Positions 46,294 through 55,223 of a stretch of DNA of 64,000 nt are shown piece by piece. Origin of the DNA: DVEG01 sp964405435 (GTDB taxonomy: Bacteria > Cyanobacteriota > Cyanobacteriia > Cyanobacteriales > Oscillatoriaceae); NCBI GenBank assembly GCA_964405435.1, contig CAYOOD010000031.1:8559-72558 (forward strand), read 5' to 3'. Under the pieces are notes generated by a model that saw only the letters and a program-made list of their open reading frames with translations, did not search any database and was not told where the DNA came from. The position numbers were made by a program, and so were the translations under genes. The first letter of the stretch is position 1. Each line of letters begins with the position of its first letter.

Positions 46294-47637
46294 TTACAAG
46301 CCGCCATTTTTGACAATGCGATCGACGATTTTAGCAATAGAATTGCGAATTTGAACGTAGGTTCCGGCTCGATTGTCAATCACGGTAATTGCGTAGATAT
46401 CGCCGGCATAGTTGAACGCCAAAGTGGTGCCGAGAACCCGAGAGTTTTCGCCCGTTTTTTCGCCCAACCACTGCGCCTTGGTGCCCTGCAAAGCTGCATA
46501 GCCCATGACGCGATCGTACTGGCGGCTGAGTGCCTCTACCAAGACCTCGGCTCCCGGTATTTCGTAATTGTAAATTTGCAGCATCATTTCGGTCAATTCG
46601 TCGCTAGTGATGCGATTGCGACCGCTGCCAGGTTTCCAAGGCATGATGCGATCGCCCATTAATTTGAAATTAACCCGCGTCACTTTGTAGCCGCTATCTT
46701 GCAAGTATTTATTGATGTAATTTTGACCCAAATAATCTATGAGCTGATTGGTGGCAATATTGCTGCTGTGGTCGATCATCTCGCCTAAGAGAACTTTCAG
46801 CGGGTAGCGCTGGAGCGATCGAATGGCGGAGGCATCTTCGGTGAAGTTACCCCGCTGCACATAGACTTGGGTATCCAGCCCGATATTCTGTTCGCTGATT
46901 TTCTGCAGCAGCGCCACGGCAACGGGGACTTTTATCAAGCTGGCTGGGCTGGCGGGTTCGCGATCGCCTCGCAAGGACGTGCAGTATCGGGAAATGTGGC
47001 AAACGGTAATCATCGCGTCTTTTGATAAACCGCTTTCCCGCGCGATCGCTGCTAAAAAGTTATTCTCATCGACTCTATAAGTAGGAGTGGTTAGGTTTCC
47101 CTCAAATTCTTGAATCTTGGGAGGGGTTAACCCAGCTAGAGATGAATTTTTAGGGATTTCTTGCAGGTTTTGAATGGCTTGTGCTAGCAGCAATTGTCTT
47201 TTTTCGACAGTCGCTACAGACTGTTTCAGCTTTTTTTCCACCTCAGCGGCTTCTTTTGCCAGTCGCTGGGCTTGCTGCCAGTTGTCGCTCGCCCGCTGTT
47301 CCGTGAGAATGCGAACTTCTACTTCTCGCAGCACCTGCAGCAGTTGGTCGTCACTCGGCTCCGAGGCTGGCTGTGCCGCTTCCTCAGCGAACAAGCGGGC
47401 TTGCGAACGGGCAGAGGATTGTTCTAAGTGGCTGACTATGCGATCGCGGATTTGGTAGAGCTCCTCTAGGGAACGAACCTCCGATAGTTTCGGCAGGGCG
47501 AGTGCGGCTGTCGGTTGTTCTGCCGTCGAGCGAGCCGTAGACGGAGCGGGGAGCGGTATCATCTGAATGAACCCGAAAGCAGCGACTATCGCTGATGCGT
47601 TAGTTAGGGCGATCGCTATCTTACGAAGCCGGCGCAT
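46294..47637 (-). CDS. Class A beta-lactamase-like serine hydrolase, membrane-anchored
   Basis: The 447-residue protein has an N-terminal signal or anchor (IAIALTNASAIVAAFGFIQMI), an Ala/Glu-rich coiled-coil region (about 60-165) and a C-terminal penicillin-recognising domain (about 185-445). That domain has SxxK in PASLIKVPVAVALL, SSN in HSSNIATNQLIDYLG (the SDN position) and KTG in GEKTGENSR. All three active-site motifs are present, so it is probably an active serine hydrolase. The domain resembles the Beta-lactamase2 group common in cyanobacteria, most likely working on cell wall; antibiotic resistance is not implied. Confidence 0.88.
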   Translation of the reverse strand: MRRLRKIAIALTNASAIVAAFGFIQMIPLPAPSTARSTAEQPTAALALPKLSEVRSLEELYQIRDRIVSHLEQSSARSQARLFAEEAAQPASEPSDDQLLQVLREVEVRILTEQRASDNWQQAQRLAKEAAEVEKKLKQSVATVEKRQLLLAQAIQNLQEIPKNSSLAGLTPPKIQEFEGNLTTPTYRVDENNFLAAIARESGLSKDAMITVCHISRYCTSLRGDREPASPASLIKVPVAVALLQKISEQNIGLDTQVYVQRGNFTEDASAIRSLQRYPLKVLLGEMIDHSSNIATNQLIDYLGQNYINKYLQDSGYKVTRVNFKLMGDRIMPWKPGSGRNRITSDELTEMMLQIYNYEIPGAEVLVEALSRQYDRVMGYAALQGTKAQWLGEKTGENSRVLGTTLAFNYAGDIYAITVIDNRAGTYVQIRNSIAKIVDRIVKNGGL

Positions 47638-48465
47638 CGTATTTCCTCACACAACGACAAACTCAATACAATCAATCGATCTTATACACGGAACTGCCGA
47701 GATAAGTACGGTACTTCTCCGACGCATTCCTGCCCGCCCGTCGGGAATCGTCGCAGCGCTTTTCGCGCCGAGCTTCCAGGTTAAAAGCCTGCTGCGGGAT
47801 TCTGGGGACTGTGTTTGTATAGCGGTAGCGGAATTAACAGAAAGGGTACTGGCATAATTTTTGACACTGCCGCTTCTGGCTTGAGTATATTTGCTTATTT
47901 CTCGCCGATTGGGCAACCTTGCGGGCACAATCGTATAATTACGGAAAATAGAGGTGAGCAAAATGCTGCCTTGCGCATTTGCGCGGATGCGCGGTTAGGG
48001 CGTCAAAGGGACGAGTGAGAGCGATAAGTGAGAAACTAAGGAGCGATATTAAAGAACGTCAGGGGGCAGCAGGCGCGCGATCGCCCCGATCCCCGGGAAA
48101 CCGACTCCGCGATGCTAGAAGCGTTTGATGAGGCGGAAAAAGAATTTAATAGAATCAAAACTGAGCCGTGAATAGGCAGGCATAAATAAACCGAGGAGAA
48201 ACCCGGTTTTTCCAAAAAGCCGAGTTTCTGGGTCGGCAAAAATGCTGAATTGATTTCTGTCCCTCAGTCGCTTTAGAGATATAGGGGTAGTCTTTTATTT
48301 TTAGAGGGCGTTTTTTTCGGATCGGCTGTAAGTAGGTGTTGCGGCTCTTTTGGTCGATTAATTAATAATTTTTGCTAGCCAATCGTCAACTTATTAAAGA
48401 GCCTGAAAAGATTGTTATAACAACAATAGCAGGATAACCAATCGAATCTAAGCAGACAAGGGACA
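47638..48465. other. 830-bp intergenic region with a possible gene remnant
   Basis: No intact gene. At about 48054-48171 a short frame reads QQARDRPDPRETDS then MLEAFDEAEKEFNRIK before a TGA; it looks protein-like but is stopped immediately upstream, so it may be a decayed gene end. An AGAAACCCGG hairpin unit sits at 48202-48231. TTGTTATAACAA (about 48413-48424) is an exact 12-bp palindrome 40 bases before the GTPase gene. Confidence 0.4.
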
Positions 48466-50382
48466 ATGATACGATTAAAATTGTGGCAGTGGGCCATTTT
48501 GGCAGCCCCGATCGCGGCGATCGTCATCTTCTTGATGGTATCGGCAGGGCAGCAAATTCACGAGTGGGGCATTAATTGGATTTGGGGGGTTTTTACCCTC
48601 GTATTCGTTGGCTGGCGCTGGCTGCTGGTAAGGTGGACGCGACCGGAAATAGAACAGGTAGAAGCCGCCCTTGCAGAAATCAACAAAGAATTAGAAGCAG
48701 AGGCAGGCGAGACAAAAGTGCTGCCAGCCGCAACCGATACAACCAAAAAAGCTGAAGCGGCTCTCCAAGAAATTCTCAAAGCAGCGCAGGGCGATCGCCC
48801 GCTCTGGGAAGACTGGGCAACGTTCTGGCAGCGCTGTCAGGAACTCGTCGTCGCGATCGCCCACATTTACCATCCCGAAGTCAAATATCCCCTCCTTTCT
48901 ATCTATGTTCCCCAGGCTTATACACTCATTCGCGGCACGTTAGATGACCTCGATCGCTGGATGCAAAAATTATCTCCAGCTCTCAATCAGGTGACAGTCG
49001 GGCAAGCCTATCAAGCTTACGAAACTTACCGCAAGCTGGAGCCGTCCGCTCGCAAACTCTTGAAAGTCTGGAACTGGGCGCAGTGGCTGTTAAATCCAGC
49101 CGCCGCTGCCGCGAATTTAGCGAGCAAGCGTTCCAGCAATCAGGCAACTCAGGAACTCGTGGGCAATTTGAACGTGCTGTTGCGCGAAGTCGCTTTGAGA
49201 AATTTGTGCCGGCAGGCGATCGCTCTCTATAGCGGCACGACTCTGCCGGCAGAAACTTTCGCCGTTGCCGAGCCAGCGCTGCCGAAAGCGCAAACGCAAA
49301 CTCTGCAAAACATCCTCGCACAAGCGGAACCCGTGGAGGAAGTCGAGCAAAAACCCGTTAATATCCTGCTGGCAGGGCGAACCGGCGCGGGAAAAAGCAG
49401 TCTGATCAATACTTTATTTCAGGCAAATCTCGCGGAAGTCGATGTTTTGCCCAGCACCGATCGCATTCAAAATTACCACTGGGAAACGCCAACCGGAGAT
49501 ATTCTGACGCTGTGGGATACGCCCGGTTACGAACAAGTCAACCGCGCCGAATTCCGCGATCGCGTTCTCGATTTTGCCAAAAATGCCGACCTGTTGCTGT
49601 TAGTGACTCCGGCTCTCGATCCGGCTTTGCAAATGGATGCAGATTTTCTCAAAGATATCAAAACAGAAGTTCCCGATTTACCGGCGATCGCTGTCGTAAC
49701 TCAGGTCGATCGCCTCCGCCCGATCCGGGAGTGGCAGCCGCCCTACGATTGGGTTTGGGGCGATCGCCCGAAGGAAAAAGCGATTCGGGAAGCCACGGAG
49801 TACCGCGCTCAGCAGCTTGGCGATTTTTGCGATCGCGTTTTGCCTGCTGTCACGGCTGAGGAGAAAACCGGTCGCAGCGCTTGGGGCGCGGACGATTTAT
49901 CTTTGACGCTAATCGACGCGATCGCGCCTGCAAAACAACTCCGCCTCGCCCGATTCCTGCGCGATCTCGAAACTCGCACCTTCGCTGCCGCCAAAATTAT
50001 CGATCGCTATACTTTCCAGATGGCGACGACGCGGGGATTAACCGCCCTGCTGAAAAGTCCCGTCCTGAAATTTATTTCTACCCTCTCCACCGGCTCTCCC
50101 ACCCTCGCTTACCTGCTAGCCGAGCAAATCCCGGTAGAACAGTTGCCGGTGGTGATTGGCAAGCTCCAGATGGCTTATGATTTATTCTCGCTGTTGCGGG
50201 AAGACGCCGATGGCAAGCTCTATTTCGACTTGCGCACCCTCTGGCCGCTATTGCTGGACAGTTCCGCCTCGCCAGAGCGCAACGCCTGGGCTTTCGGTCA
50301 CGCCTTGGTTGAGTTTTGGACTGGCAATCTCGCCGTCGAACAATTGCGCGAGCGGTTCGATGTCTATCTCAAGCAGGGCTGA
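48466..50382 (+). CDS. Membrane-anchored Era/YcjX-like GTPase
   Basis: The 638-residue protein has two N-terminal transmembrane segments (WAILAAPIAAIVIFLMVSA and WIWGVFTLVFVGWRWLLV), a helical region to about 290, then a G domain. G1 is GRTGAGKSSLIN near 305, G3 LWDTPGYEQ and G4 VVTQVDRL. A helical C-terminal region of about 130 residues follows. This is the layout of cyanobacterial DUF697/YcjF-like GTPases, placed at the membrane and of unclear role. It converges with psaK. The start follows AAGGGAC. Confidence 0.88.
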   Translation: MIRLKLWQWAILAAPIAAIVIFLMVSAGQQIHEWGINWIWGVFTLVFVGWRWLLVRWTRPEIEQVEAALAEINKELEAEAGETKVLPAATDTTKKAEAALQEILKAAQGDRPLWEDWATFWQRCQELVVAIAHIYHPEVKYPLLSIYVPQAYTLIRGTLDDLDRWMQKLSPALNQVTVGQAYQAYETYRKLEPSARKLLKVWNWAQWLLNPAAAAANLASKRSSNQATQELVGNLNVLLREVALRNLCRQAIALYSGTTLPAETFAVAEPALPKAQTQTLQNILAQAEPVEEVEQKPVNILLAGRTGAGKSSLINTLFQANLAEVDVLPSTDRIQNYHWETPTGDILTLWDTPGYEQVNRAEFRDRVLDFAKNADLLLLVTPALDPALQMDADFLKDIKTEVPDLPAIAVVTQVDRLRPIREWQPPYDWVWGDRPKEKAIREATEYRAQQLGDFCDRVLPAVTAEEKTGRSAWGADDLSLTLIDAIAPAKQLRLARFLRDLETRTFAAAKIIDRYTFQMATTRGLTALLKSPVLKFISTLSTGSPTLAYLLAEQIPVEQLPVVIGKLQMAYDLFSLLREDADGKLYFDLRTLWPLLLDSSASPERNAWAFGHALVEFWTGNLAVEQLRERFDVYLKQG

Positions 50383-50404
50383 GACTTGAGGCGATGGAAT
50401 AGAA

Positions 50405-50463
50405 AACAGCTAATGGCAGTCTGGCGCATTCAAGTGACGCACCCAGCTCGTGCATTAGCTGTT
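50405..50463 (-). terminator. Two-tier hairpin between the GTPase gene and psaK
   Basis: Outer arms AACAGCTAATG and CATTAGCTGTT (one bulge) enclose inner CTGG-CG/CG-CACCCAG pairing. Read on the minus strand, 52 bases after the psaK stop, it ends in GTTTTC and fits a psaK terminator. On the plus strand no T-run follows. It could also be a stable 3' UTR element of an abundant photosystem mRNA. Confidence 0.6.
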
Positions 50464-50514
50464 CTCGTACAGGCAAAGTATTCAATCGGAGTTTATCGAA
50501 CTCCATAGTCGAAC

Positions 50515-50781
50515 CTAGAGGACGCCAGCGTTGCCCAATCCTAAGATCACGCCCGCTCCCAGCAAGTGGCCAAAGCTCAAGGTGGCCAACAATTCCGGCC
50601 AGCCAAAGCCGCTAAATAAACCGGGCAAGTCAACGGGCAATTTAGGCCCGGCACCGCGCTGCTGGATGGCAGGGCGTCCGATCGCGATCGCCACGAGGTT
50701 GCAAATAATCATCACTAAGCCGATTGTGGGCGACCACGTTGGCGTTGTCGGAACGGCTGCCAGTAAAGTTTGGAAAATCAA
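50515..50781 (-). CDS. psaK: Photosystem I reaction center subunit PsaK
   Basis: The 88-residue protein has two transmembrane helices (about 20-40 TIGLVMIICNLVAIAIG and 60-85 ELLATLSFGHLLGAGVILGLGNAGVL). The ending FGHLLGAGVILGLGNAGVL is diagnostic of PsaK. PsaK sits at the rim of photosystem I and helps bind antenna and stabilise state transitions. I place the start at TTG 50781, because GGAGG lies seven bases upstream and the product then has the usual PsaK length. The in-frame TTG at 50817 lacks a Shine-Dalgarno. It is divergent from trpF. Confidence 0.92.
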   Translation of the reverse strand: MIFQTLLAAVPTTPTWSPTIGLVMIICNLVAIAIGRPAIQQRGAGPKLPVDLPGLFSGFGWPELLATLSFGHLLGAGVILGLGNAGVL

Positions 50782-50936
50782 ATCGATACCTCCTGACCCT
50801 GAGAATGCTTGAAACAACTTGGTTTTATGTTTTACAAGAAAGAGTGAGTAAATCTGCTGTTTTTGTTTGAAAACTTAACAATTTAGGCGTTTTGTGATAC
50901 AAATCTAAACAATTAATTCAGGAGCAGGCAGGCTTG

Positions 50937-51566
50937 ATGAGGGTAAAAATTTGCGGGATTGCCAAACCCGATCAGGGGGCGGCGATCGCCCAGATGGGGG
51001 CAACAGCTCTGGGTTTTATTTGCGTGTCGGCATCGAAGCGCTACGTCACGCCGGCACAGATTCGCGCTGTTGTAGAAAGCCTGCCGGTGCCAGTTGACCG
51101 AATCGGCGTTTTCGCTGACATCACAATCGAAGAAATTTGTCAAGTGGTTGAGCAAGCGAATTTAACTGGCGTGCAGTTGCACGGGGAGGAATCGCCAGAG
51201 TTTTGCCGCAGCTTGCGCCAAGTTCTAGGGGGAGTGGAAATTATTAAAGCCGTGAGAGTGCGATCGCCCGACACCCTAGAGCAAACCCGCGCCTATACAA
51301 GCTGGGTGGATACCTTACTGCTAGACGCCTACCATCCCCAGATGCTAGGCGGCACCGGCAAGACGCTGGAATGGGCCGGCTTGCAGAAATTCCAACCCAG
51401 CCGCCCTTGGTTGCTAGCGGGCGGGCTGACACCGGATAACGTTGTAGAAGCGCTCCGTCAGGTTCGCCCTGACGGCATAGACCTTTCCAGCGGCGTAGAG
51501 CTCGCTCCCGGCGACAAAGATTTATCGGAAGTCGCCAGATTATTTGCCAACCTAAAGCAAATCTGA
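50937..51566 (+). CDS. trpF: Phosphoribosylanthranilate isomerase
   Basis: The 209-residue (beta/alpha)8 enzyme of tryptophan synthesis shows VKICGIAKPDQG with the catalytic Cys near the N terminus, IGVFAD, GVQLHGEES, LLLDAYHPQMLGGTGKTLEW with the catalytic Asp, LAGGLTPDNV and GIDLSSGVE. ATG 50937 is preferred over the adjacent TTG 50934. It is close to the folE-accA-aar-ado cluster but convergent with it, the same neighbour group I remember from other cyanobacteria. Confidence 0.95.
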   Translation: MRVKICGIAKPDQGAAIAQMGATALGFICVSASKRYVTPAQIRAVVESLPVPVDRIGVFADITIEEICQVVEQANLTGVQLHGEESPEFCRSLRQVLGGVEIIKAVRVRSPDTLEQTRAYTSWVDTLLLDAYHPQMLGGTGKTLEWAGLQKFQPSRPWLLAGGLTPDNVVEALRQVRPDGIDLSSGVELAPGDKDLSEVARLFANLKQI

Positions 51567-51633
51567 AATCTGAAGTCTTCCGGAAGAAATGCACCGCTGA
51601 TGATGTCGTGTAGATTTCAGATTTCAGATTGCA
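51557..51633. terminator. Inverted repeat between trpF and folE
   Basis: CAAATCTGAAATCTGAA (overlapping the trpF stop) and TTTCAGATTTCAGATTG are facing arms about 38 bases apart. They stand between convergent genes, so this is likely a bidirectional terminator. Confidence 0.6.
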
Positions 51634-51647
51634 CGGATAGGGAATTT

Positions 51648-52379
51648 CTAGAAAGAGGGTTGGTGGCGAATCAGATTGAGAAACTCTTCGCGGGTTTTCT
51701 GATCGTCTTGGAAAACGCCCACCATCGCACTGGTGACCGTCCAAGAACCGGGTTTTTGCACGCCGCGCATCGCCATGCACATGTGGGAGCCTTCCATCAC
51801 CACGGCGACTCCTTTGGGTTCCAGAATCTCCTGAACCGCTTCGGCGACTTGGCGCGTCAGTCGTTCCTGCACCTGCAGGCGGCGCGAGTACATTTCCACA
51901 ATCCGGGCTAGCTTGCTCAATCCGACGACTTTCTGATTGGGAATGTAGGCGACGTGAGCTTTGCCCATAAACGGCAGCATGTGGTGTTCGCAGAGGCTGA
52001 AGAAATCGATGTCCCGCACGAGCACCATTTCGTTGTGCCCTTCGTCAAAGATGGCACCGTTGACCAGTTTTTCGAGAGATTGGGAATAGCCGCTGGTGAG
52101 GAAGCGCATCGCCTCGGCAACCCGTTTTGGGGTTTTCAGCAATCCTTCCCGCTCCGGATCTTCGCCGACGCCGAGCAGAATTTGGCGCACGGCTTCCATC
52201 ATCTGCTCGTGATCTGTGTCTGTATCTGCGGGAGGATGGAGGTGGGGTTCGCTGCCGTTTATGGTATTGCGATCGGGGCGCGTTGTCAGGCGAACGCTGG
52301 AGTCTGAAGTTTCAGACTTGCCGCTGTTGGCAATCGGAGATTTGGAACCATTGGAGCCGTTGGGAGATGCAATAGTCAT
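51648..52379 (-). CDS. folE: GTP cyclohydrolase I
   Basis: The 243-residue enzyme converts GTP to dihydroneopterin triphosphate, the first step to folate and pterins. EGLLKTPKRVAEAMRFLTSGY, SLCEHHMLPFMGKAHVAYIPN (zinc Cys and His), GLSKLARIVEMYSRRLQVQERLT and SHMCMAMRGVQKPG (second zinc Cys) are all present. The first 60 residues are a polar low-complexity extension. I chose MTIASPNG at 52379; the frame is open 29 codons further but that part is not conserved-looking. It is in the cluster with SDR, accA, aar and ado. Confidence 0.95.
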   Translation of the reverse strand: MTIASPNGSNGSKSPIANSGKSETSDSSVRLTTRPDRNTINGSEPHLHPPADTDTDHEQMMEAVRQILLGVGEDPEREGLLKTPKRVAEAMRFLTSGYSQSLEKLVNGAIFDEGHNEMVLVRDIDFFSLCEHHMLPFMGKAHVAYIPNQKVVGLSKLARIVEMYSRRLQVQERLTRQVAEAVQEILEPKGVAVVMEGSHMCMAMRGVQKPGSWTVTSAMVGVFQDDQKTREEFLNLIRHQPSF

Positions 52380-52665
52380 GGGAAATGTAAATGATGGTTT
52401 GCAGTGGTTGACACAGTGACCCATTAGCGGTACACTTTCAAAACTCAGCCGTATAGAGGACGTCAAACATCGCTTTGTTTTCAGGCGATGGCATTCAAGC
52501 TGCGAACTCCAAGATCGGGTAGGTCAGAAAACCCTATCTTCTTTCAGGCTGCATTCGATGGCGAGGGCCGAATGATTGCACTCGCACAGCAGGAATGAGC
52601 GTTGATAGCTGATAACTTAATGAATAGGTTTTAGCAAGGGGCGCAGGAGTTTCTGGGGCGATCGC

Positions 52666-53391
52666 TTAGAAAGCCCCTCGACTGGGCATTAAAATCAGTT
52701 CGTCGATCGCCGCTTGTTCGGGCAGCAGAACCGCATGCAAAATTGTCTGCGCCACGATTTCTGGGGTCAGCATGGCACTTCGGTCGAAGTCGGCTGGGAC
52801 GGTTGCAGTATCCCAAATGGGGGTATTGACGGAACCGGGACAGATAGCCGTCACGCGAATTCCGCGAGAGCGTTCCTCAGCCGCTAGGGTTTGAGAAAGT
52901 GCCATCAAGCCAAACTTGCTGACGCAGTAAGCACCCCAACCGGGAAAAGTTTGCTTGCCGGCGATAGAGGCGACGTTAATAATTGTCCCACATTTGCGAT
53001 CGCGCATCCCTGGTAAAATTCCCTGGATGCACTGAAAAACGCTAGTCAGGTTCAAATCGATAACGCGCTGCCAGTCGGAGAGGGGCGTTTCCATCAAAGT
53101 GCCCATATATCCCATACCGGCGTTATTCACTAAAATCTCGACGGGGCCGAAATCGGCGGCGATCGCGGCAATTCCCTCTCGCACCGAGGACACTTCCGCC
53201 AAATCCAAGGGATAAACCCCCGCACTCACCCCTATTTCTCTAGCCGCCGCCGCGACTGCTTCTAATTTTTCCTGCGATCGACTGACGAGGGCGACGTGAA
53301 TTCCTGCTTTCGCAAATTCTAAGGCCGTTGCCTTGCCAATTCCACTGCTGGCCCCCGTAATTAGGGCCCTGCGTTCCGTTATTGAGTTCAT
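52666..53391 (-). CDS. Short-chain dehydrogenase/reductase of the alkane cluster
   Basis: The 241-residue classical SDR has TGASSGIG near residue 13, the NNAG motif (VNNAGMGYMG), the catalytic Ser in NVASIAGKQ and YCVSK with the catalytic Tyr and Lys, then ICPGSVNTP. The SR after the second beta strand (LVSRSQEK) suggests NADPH. Cyanobacteria conserve an SDR gene between accA and folE beside aar/ado. Its substrate is not established; a role in fatty-acid or pterin chemistry is inference. Confidence 0.88.
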   Translation of the reverse strand: MNSITERRALITGASSGIGKATALEFAKAGIHVALVSRSQEKLEAVAAAAREIGVSAGVYPLDLAEVSSVREGIAAIAADFGPVEILVNNAGMGYMGTLMETPLSDWQRVIDLNLTSVFQCIQGILPGMRDRKCGTIINVASIAGKQTFPGWGAYCVSKFGLMALSQTLAAEERSRGIRVTAICPGSVNTPIWDTATVPADFDRSAMLTPEIVAQTILHAVLLPEQAAIDELILMPSRGAF

Positions 53392-54053
53392 GCAATATTT
53401 CTCGAGTCTGCTCCGGTCGGCGTTCTGACTGCTGGGCTGTTTTGCAACACTTCGTGCTGTAGGAGTCTAGCCTAGGCAGCCAAATCAAACGCCCCTAGGG
53501 CGCAAACTGGCTTTTTTGAAAAACGGCCTCGTATTAAGATGCACGACATTACCAACCTTCTTGTTAGTTTCCTGGGGAGCATCCCCAAACATCGCCAGCC
53601 GCGCCAGTTTCCACAACCACTACAGCTCGAAAACTTCATCGAGTCGCACAACTGGATAGGGGCTGTTGCATCCATGCTTTTGGCTTCAGTTTGGGTAATT
53701 GAATTTTGGCTCATGGTCTGCTGAACCAAATGTTAGTTCCTCAGACGGCAGCGGTTAGAAGCTTTGTGAGAATCTCATAACAAACCGTAACATAAAAAAT
53801 TATAACACGAGGGCGCGCTAAATACAATAAGAAAATATACCAATTTCGTCGGGGCCATCTGAATTAGTCAAGTCTGTAAAGGCAAGCTTGCAACAGACGC
53901 GCAATCGCGATCGCGACGACTGGTTCGATGCCAGCTCCGTTGAGGGGGAGAGCAAGAGAGCAAGAGAGCAGGAGAGCAGGAGAGCAAGAGAGAAACACGT
54001 CGCTCTTGATGGAGGCTGCGGCGAGGCATTCCGGGAATGGGGCGATCGCGCCT
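53392..54053. repeat. Spacer between SDR and accA with 8-bp tandem repeat
   Basis: At about 53947-53992, GAGAGCAA/GAGAGCAG units repeat six times (8-bp period). The rest holds no convincing gene; a 61-codon frame at 53539-53724 with one hydrophobic segment lacks a Shine-Dalgarno. About 53770-53850 is strongly AT-rich. Confidence 0.55.
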
Positions 54054-55034
54054 TTATGCAGAAGCTTCCGCAAAGACGCCGATGTGGCGGAACTTCTGAT
54101 AGCGCAGTTCGCGGCGCTGTTGAGACGTCAACTTACCGAGTTCGTCCAAATTCTGGAGCAAACCTGCTTTGAGGATTTCAGCAGCTTTCAGCGGGTCGGA
54201 GTGGGCTCCGCCCACCGGTTCGACCAGAATCTGGTCGAGAATGCCGAGATTTTTCAAATCCCAAGAGGTCATTTTCAAGGCTTCCGCTGCTTGGGGAGCG
54301 AGGCCGGCGTCTTTCCAGAGAATAGCAGCACAGGCTTCGGGACTGGCGACGGTGTAAACAGAGTGTTCAAACATCAACAGGCGATCGGCCACGCCAATAC
54401 CCAAGGCCCCGCCCGAACCGCCCTCGCCGATGACGGTGCAGATAATCGGAACGTCGAGGCGGAACATCTCGCGCAGGTTGTAGGCGATCGCCTCTCCCTG
54501 ACCTTGATGTTCGGCTTCCACAGCCGGCCAAGCGCCGGGGGTGTCGATAAAGGTGATAATAGCCATGCCAAACCGATTGGCATGTTCCATCAGCCGCATC
54601 GCCTTGCGATAGCCGCCCGGGGACGCCATACCGAAGTTTCTCGCCACGTTGTCCTTAGTATCGCGGCCCTTTTGGTGGCCGAGGATGACAGCGGGACGAC
54701 CGTCAATGCGGGCAACGCCTCCCACTAAGGCGGGGTCGTCGGAACAGCGGCGATCGCCGTGCAATTCCATCCACTCGTCGGTAATCGCCTGAATGTAGTC
54801 CAGCGTACTCGGGCGGCGGGGATGGCGAGCCACCTGAAGGCGCTGCATGGGCGACAAACTGCTGAAAATCTCGTGGCGCAGTTGCGACGCTCGCGCTTCC
54901 AGTTGGTGGATTTCATCGGAAACATCGACGCCGTTTTCTTCCGCGAGTTGGCGAATCTGGTCAATGCGATTGTCTAGCTCCGCCAGGGGCTTTTCAAAGT
55001 CGAGAAGGAGGGGTTTGCGTTCGGGACTGGCCAC
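54054..55034 (-). CDS. accA: Acetyl-CoA carboxylase carboxyltransferase subunit alpha
   Basis: The 326-residue carboxyltransferase alpha subunit makes malonyl-CoA for fatty-acid synthesis. Conserved blocks are LLLDFEKPLAELDNRI, QRLQVARHPRRPSTLDYIQAI, GHQKGRDTKDNVARNFGMASPGGYRKA, TFIDTPGAWP and GEGGSGGALGIGVADR. It has a GTG start. It lies directly downstream of aar, the conserved cyanobacterial order, linking substrate supply to the acyl-ACP reductase. Confidence 0.96.
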   Translation of the reverse strand: MASPERKPLLLDFEKPLAELDNRIDQIRQLAEENGVDVSDEIHQLEARASQLRHEIFSSLSPMQRLQVARHPRRPSTLDYIQAITDEWMELHGDRRCSDDPALVGGVARIDGRPAVILGHQKGRDTKDNVARNFGMASPGGYRKAMRLMEHANRFGMAIITFIDTPGAWPAVEAEHQGQGEAIAYNLREMFRLDVPIICTVIGEGGSGGALGIGVADRLLMFEHSVYTVASPEACAAILWKDAGLAPQAAEALKMTSWDLKNLGILDQILVEPVGGAHSDPLKAAEILKAGLLQNLDELGKLTSQQRRELRYQKFRHIGVFAEASA

Positions 55035-55223
55035 GTTAACAACTGCGATTAGATTGACTGCATTATTTCAACATCGTACCCCGTACCGAGCGCGCCGCCG
55101 CCATTCTTTTTCGCGATCGCCCGCGTCAAATCGCCGCTTGGAGTTCTGGATGGATGACGCCCCAAACGCCAGCGGGCAGTGCTTTGAGATTGACCGCACT
55201 AGCCCGCTGTTGATGTCAAAGTT

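Noticed and set aside
48054..48171. Short protein-like frame ending near the GTPase gene
   Set aside because: In-frame stops directly upstream and no Shine-Dalgarno; too short to name.
53539..53724. 61-codon plus-strand frame with one hydrophobic segment
   Set aside because: No Shine-Dalgarno, an overlapping minus-strand frame of similar length, and no recognised family.
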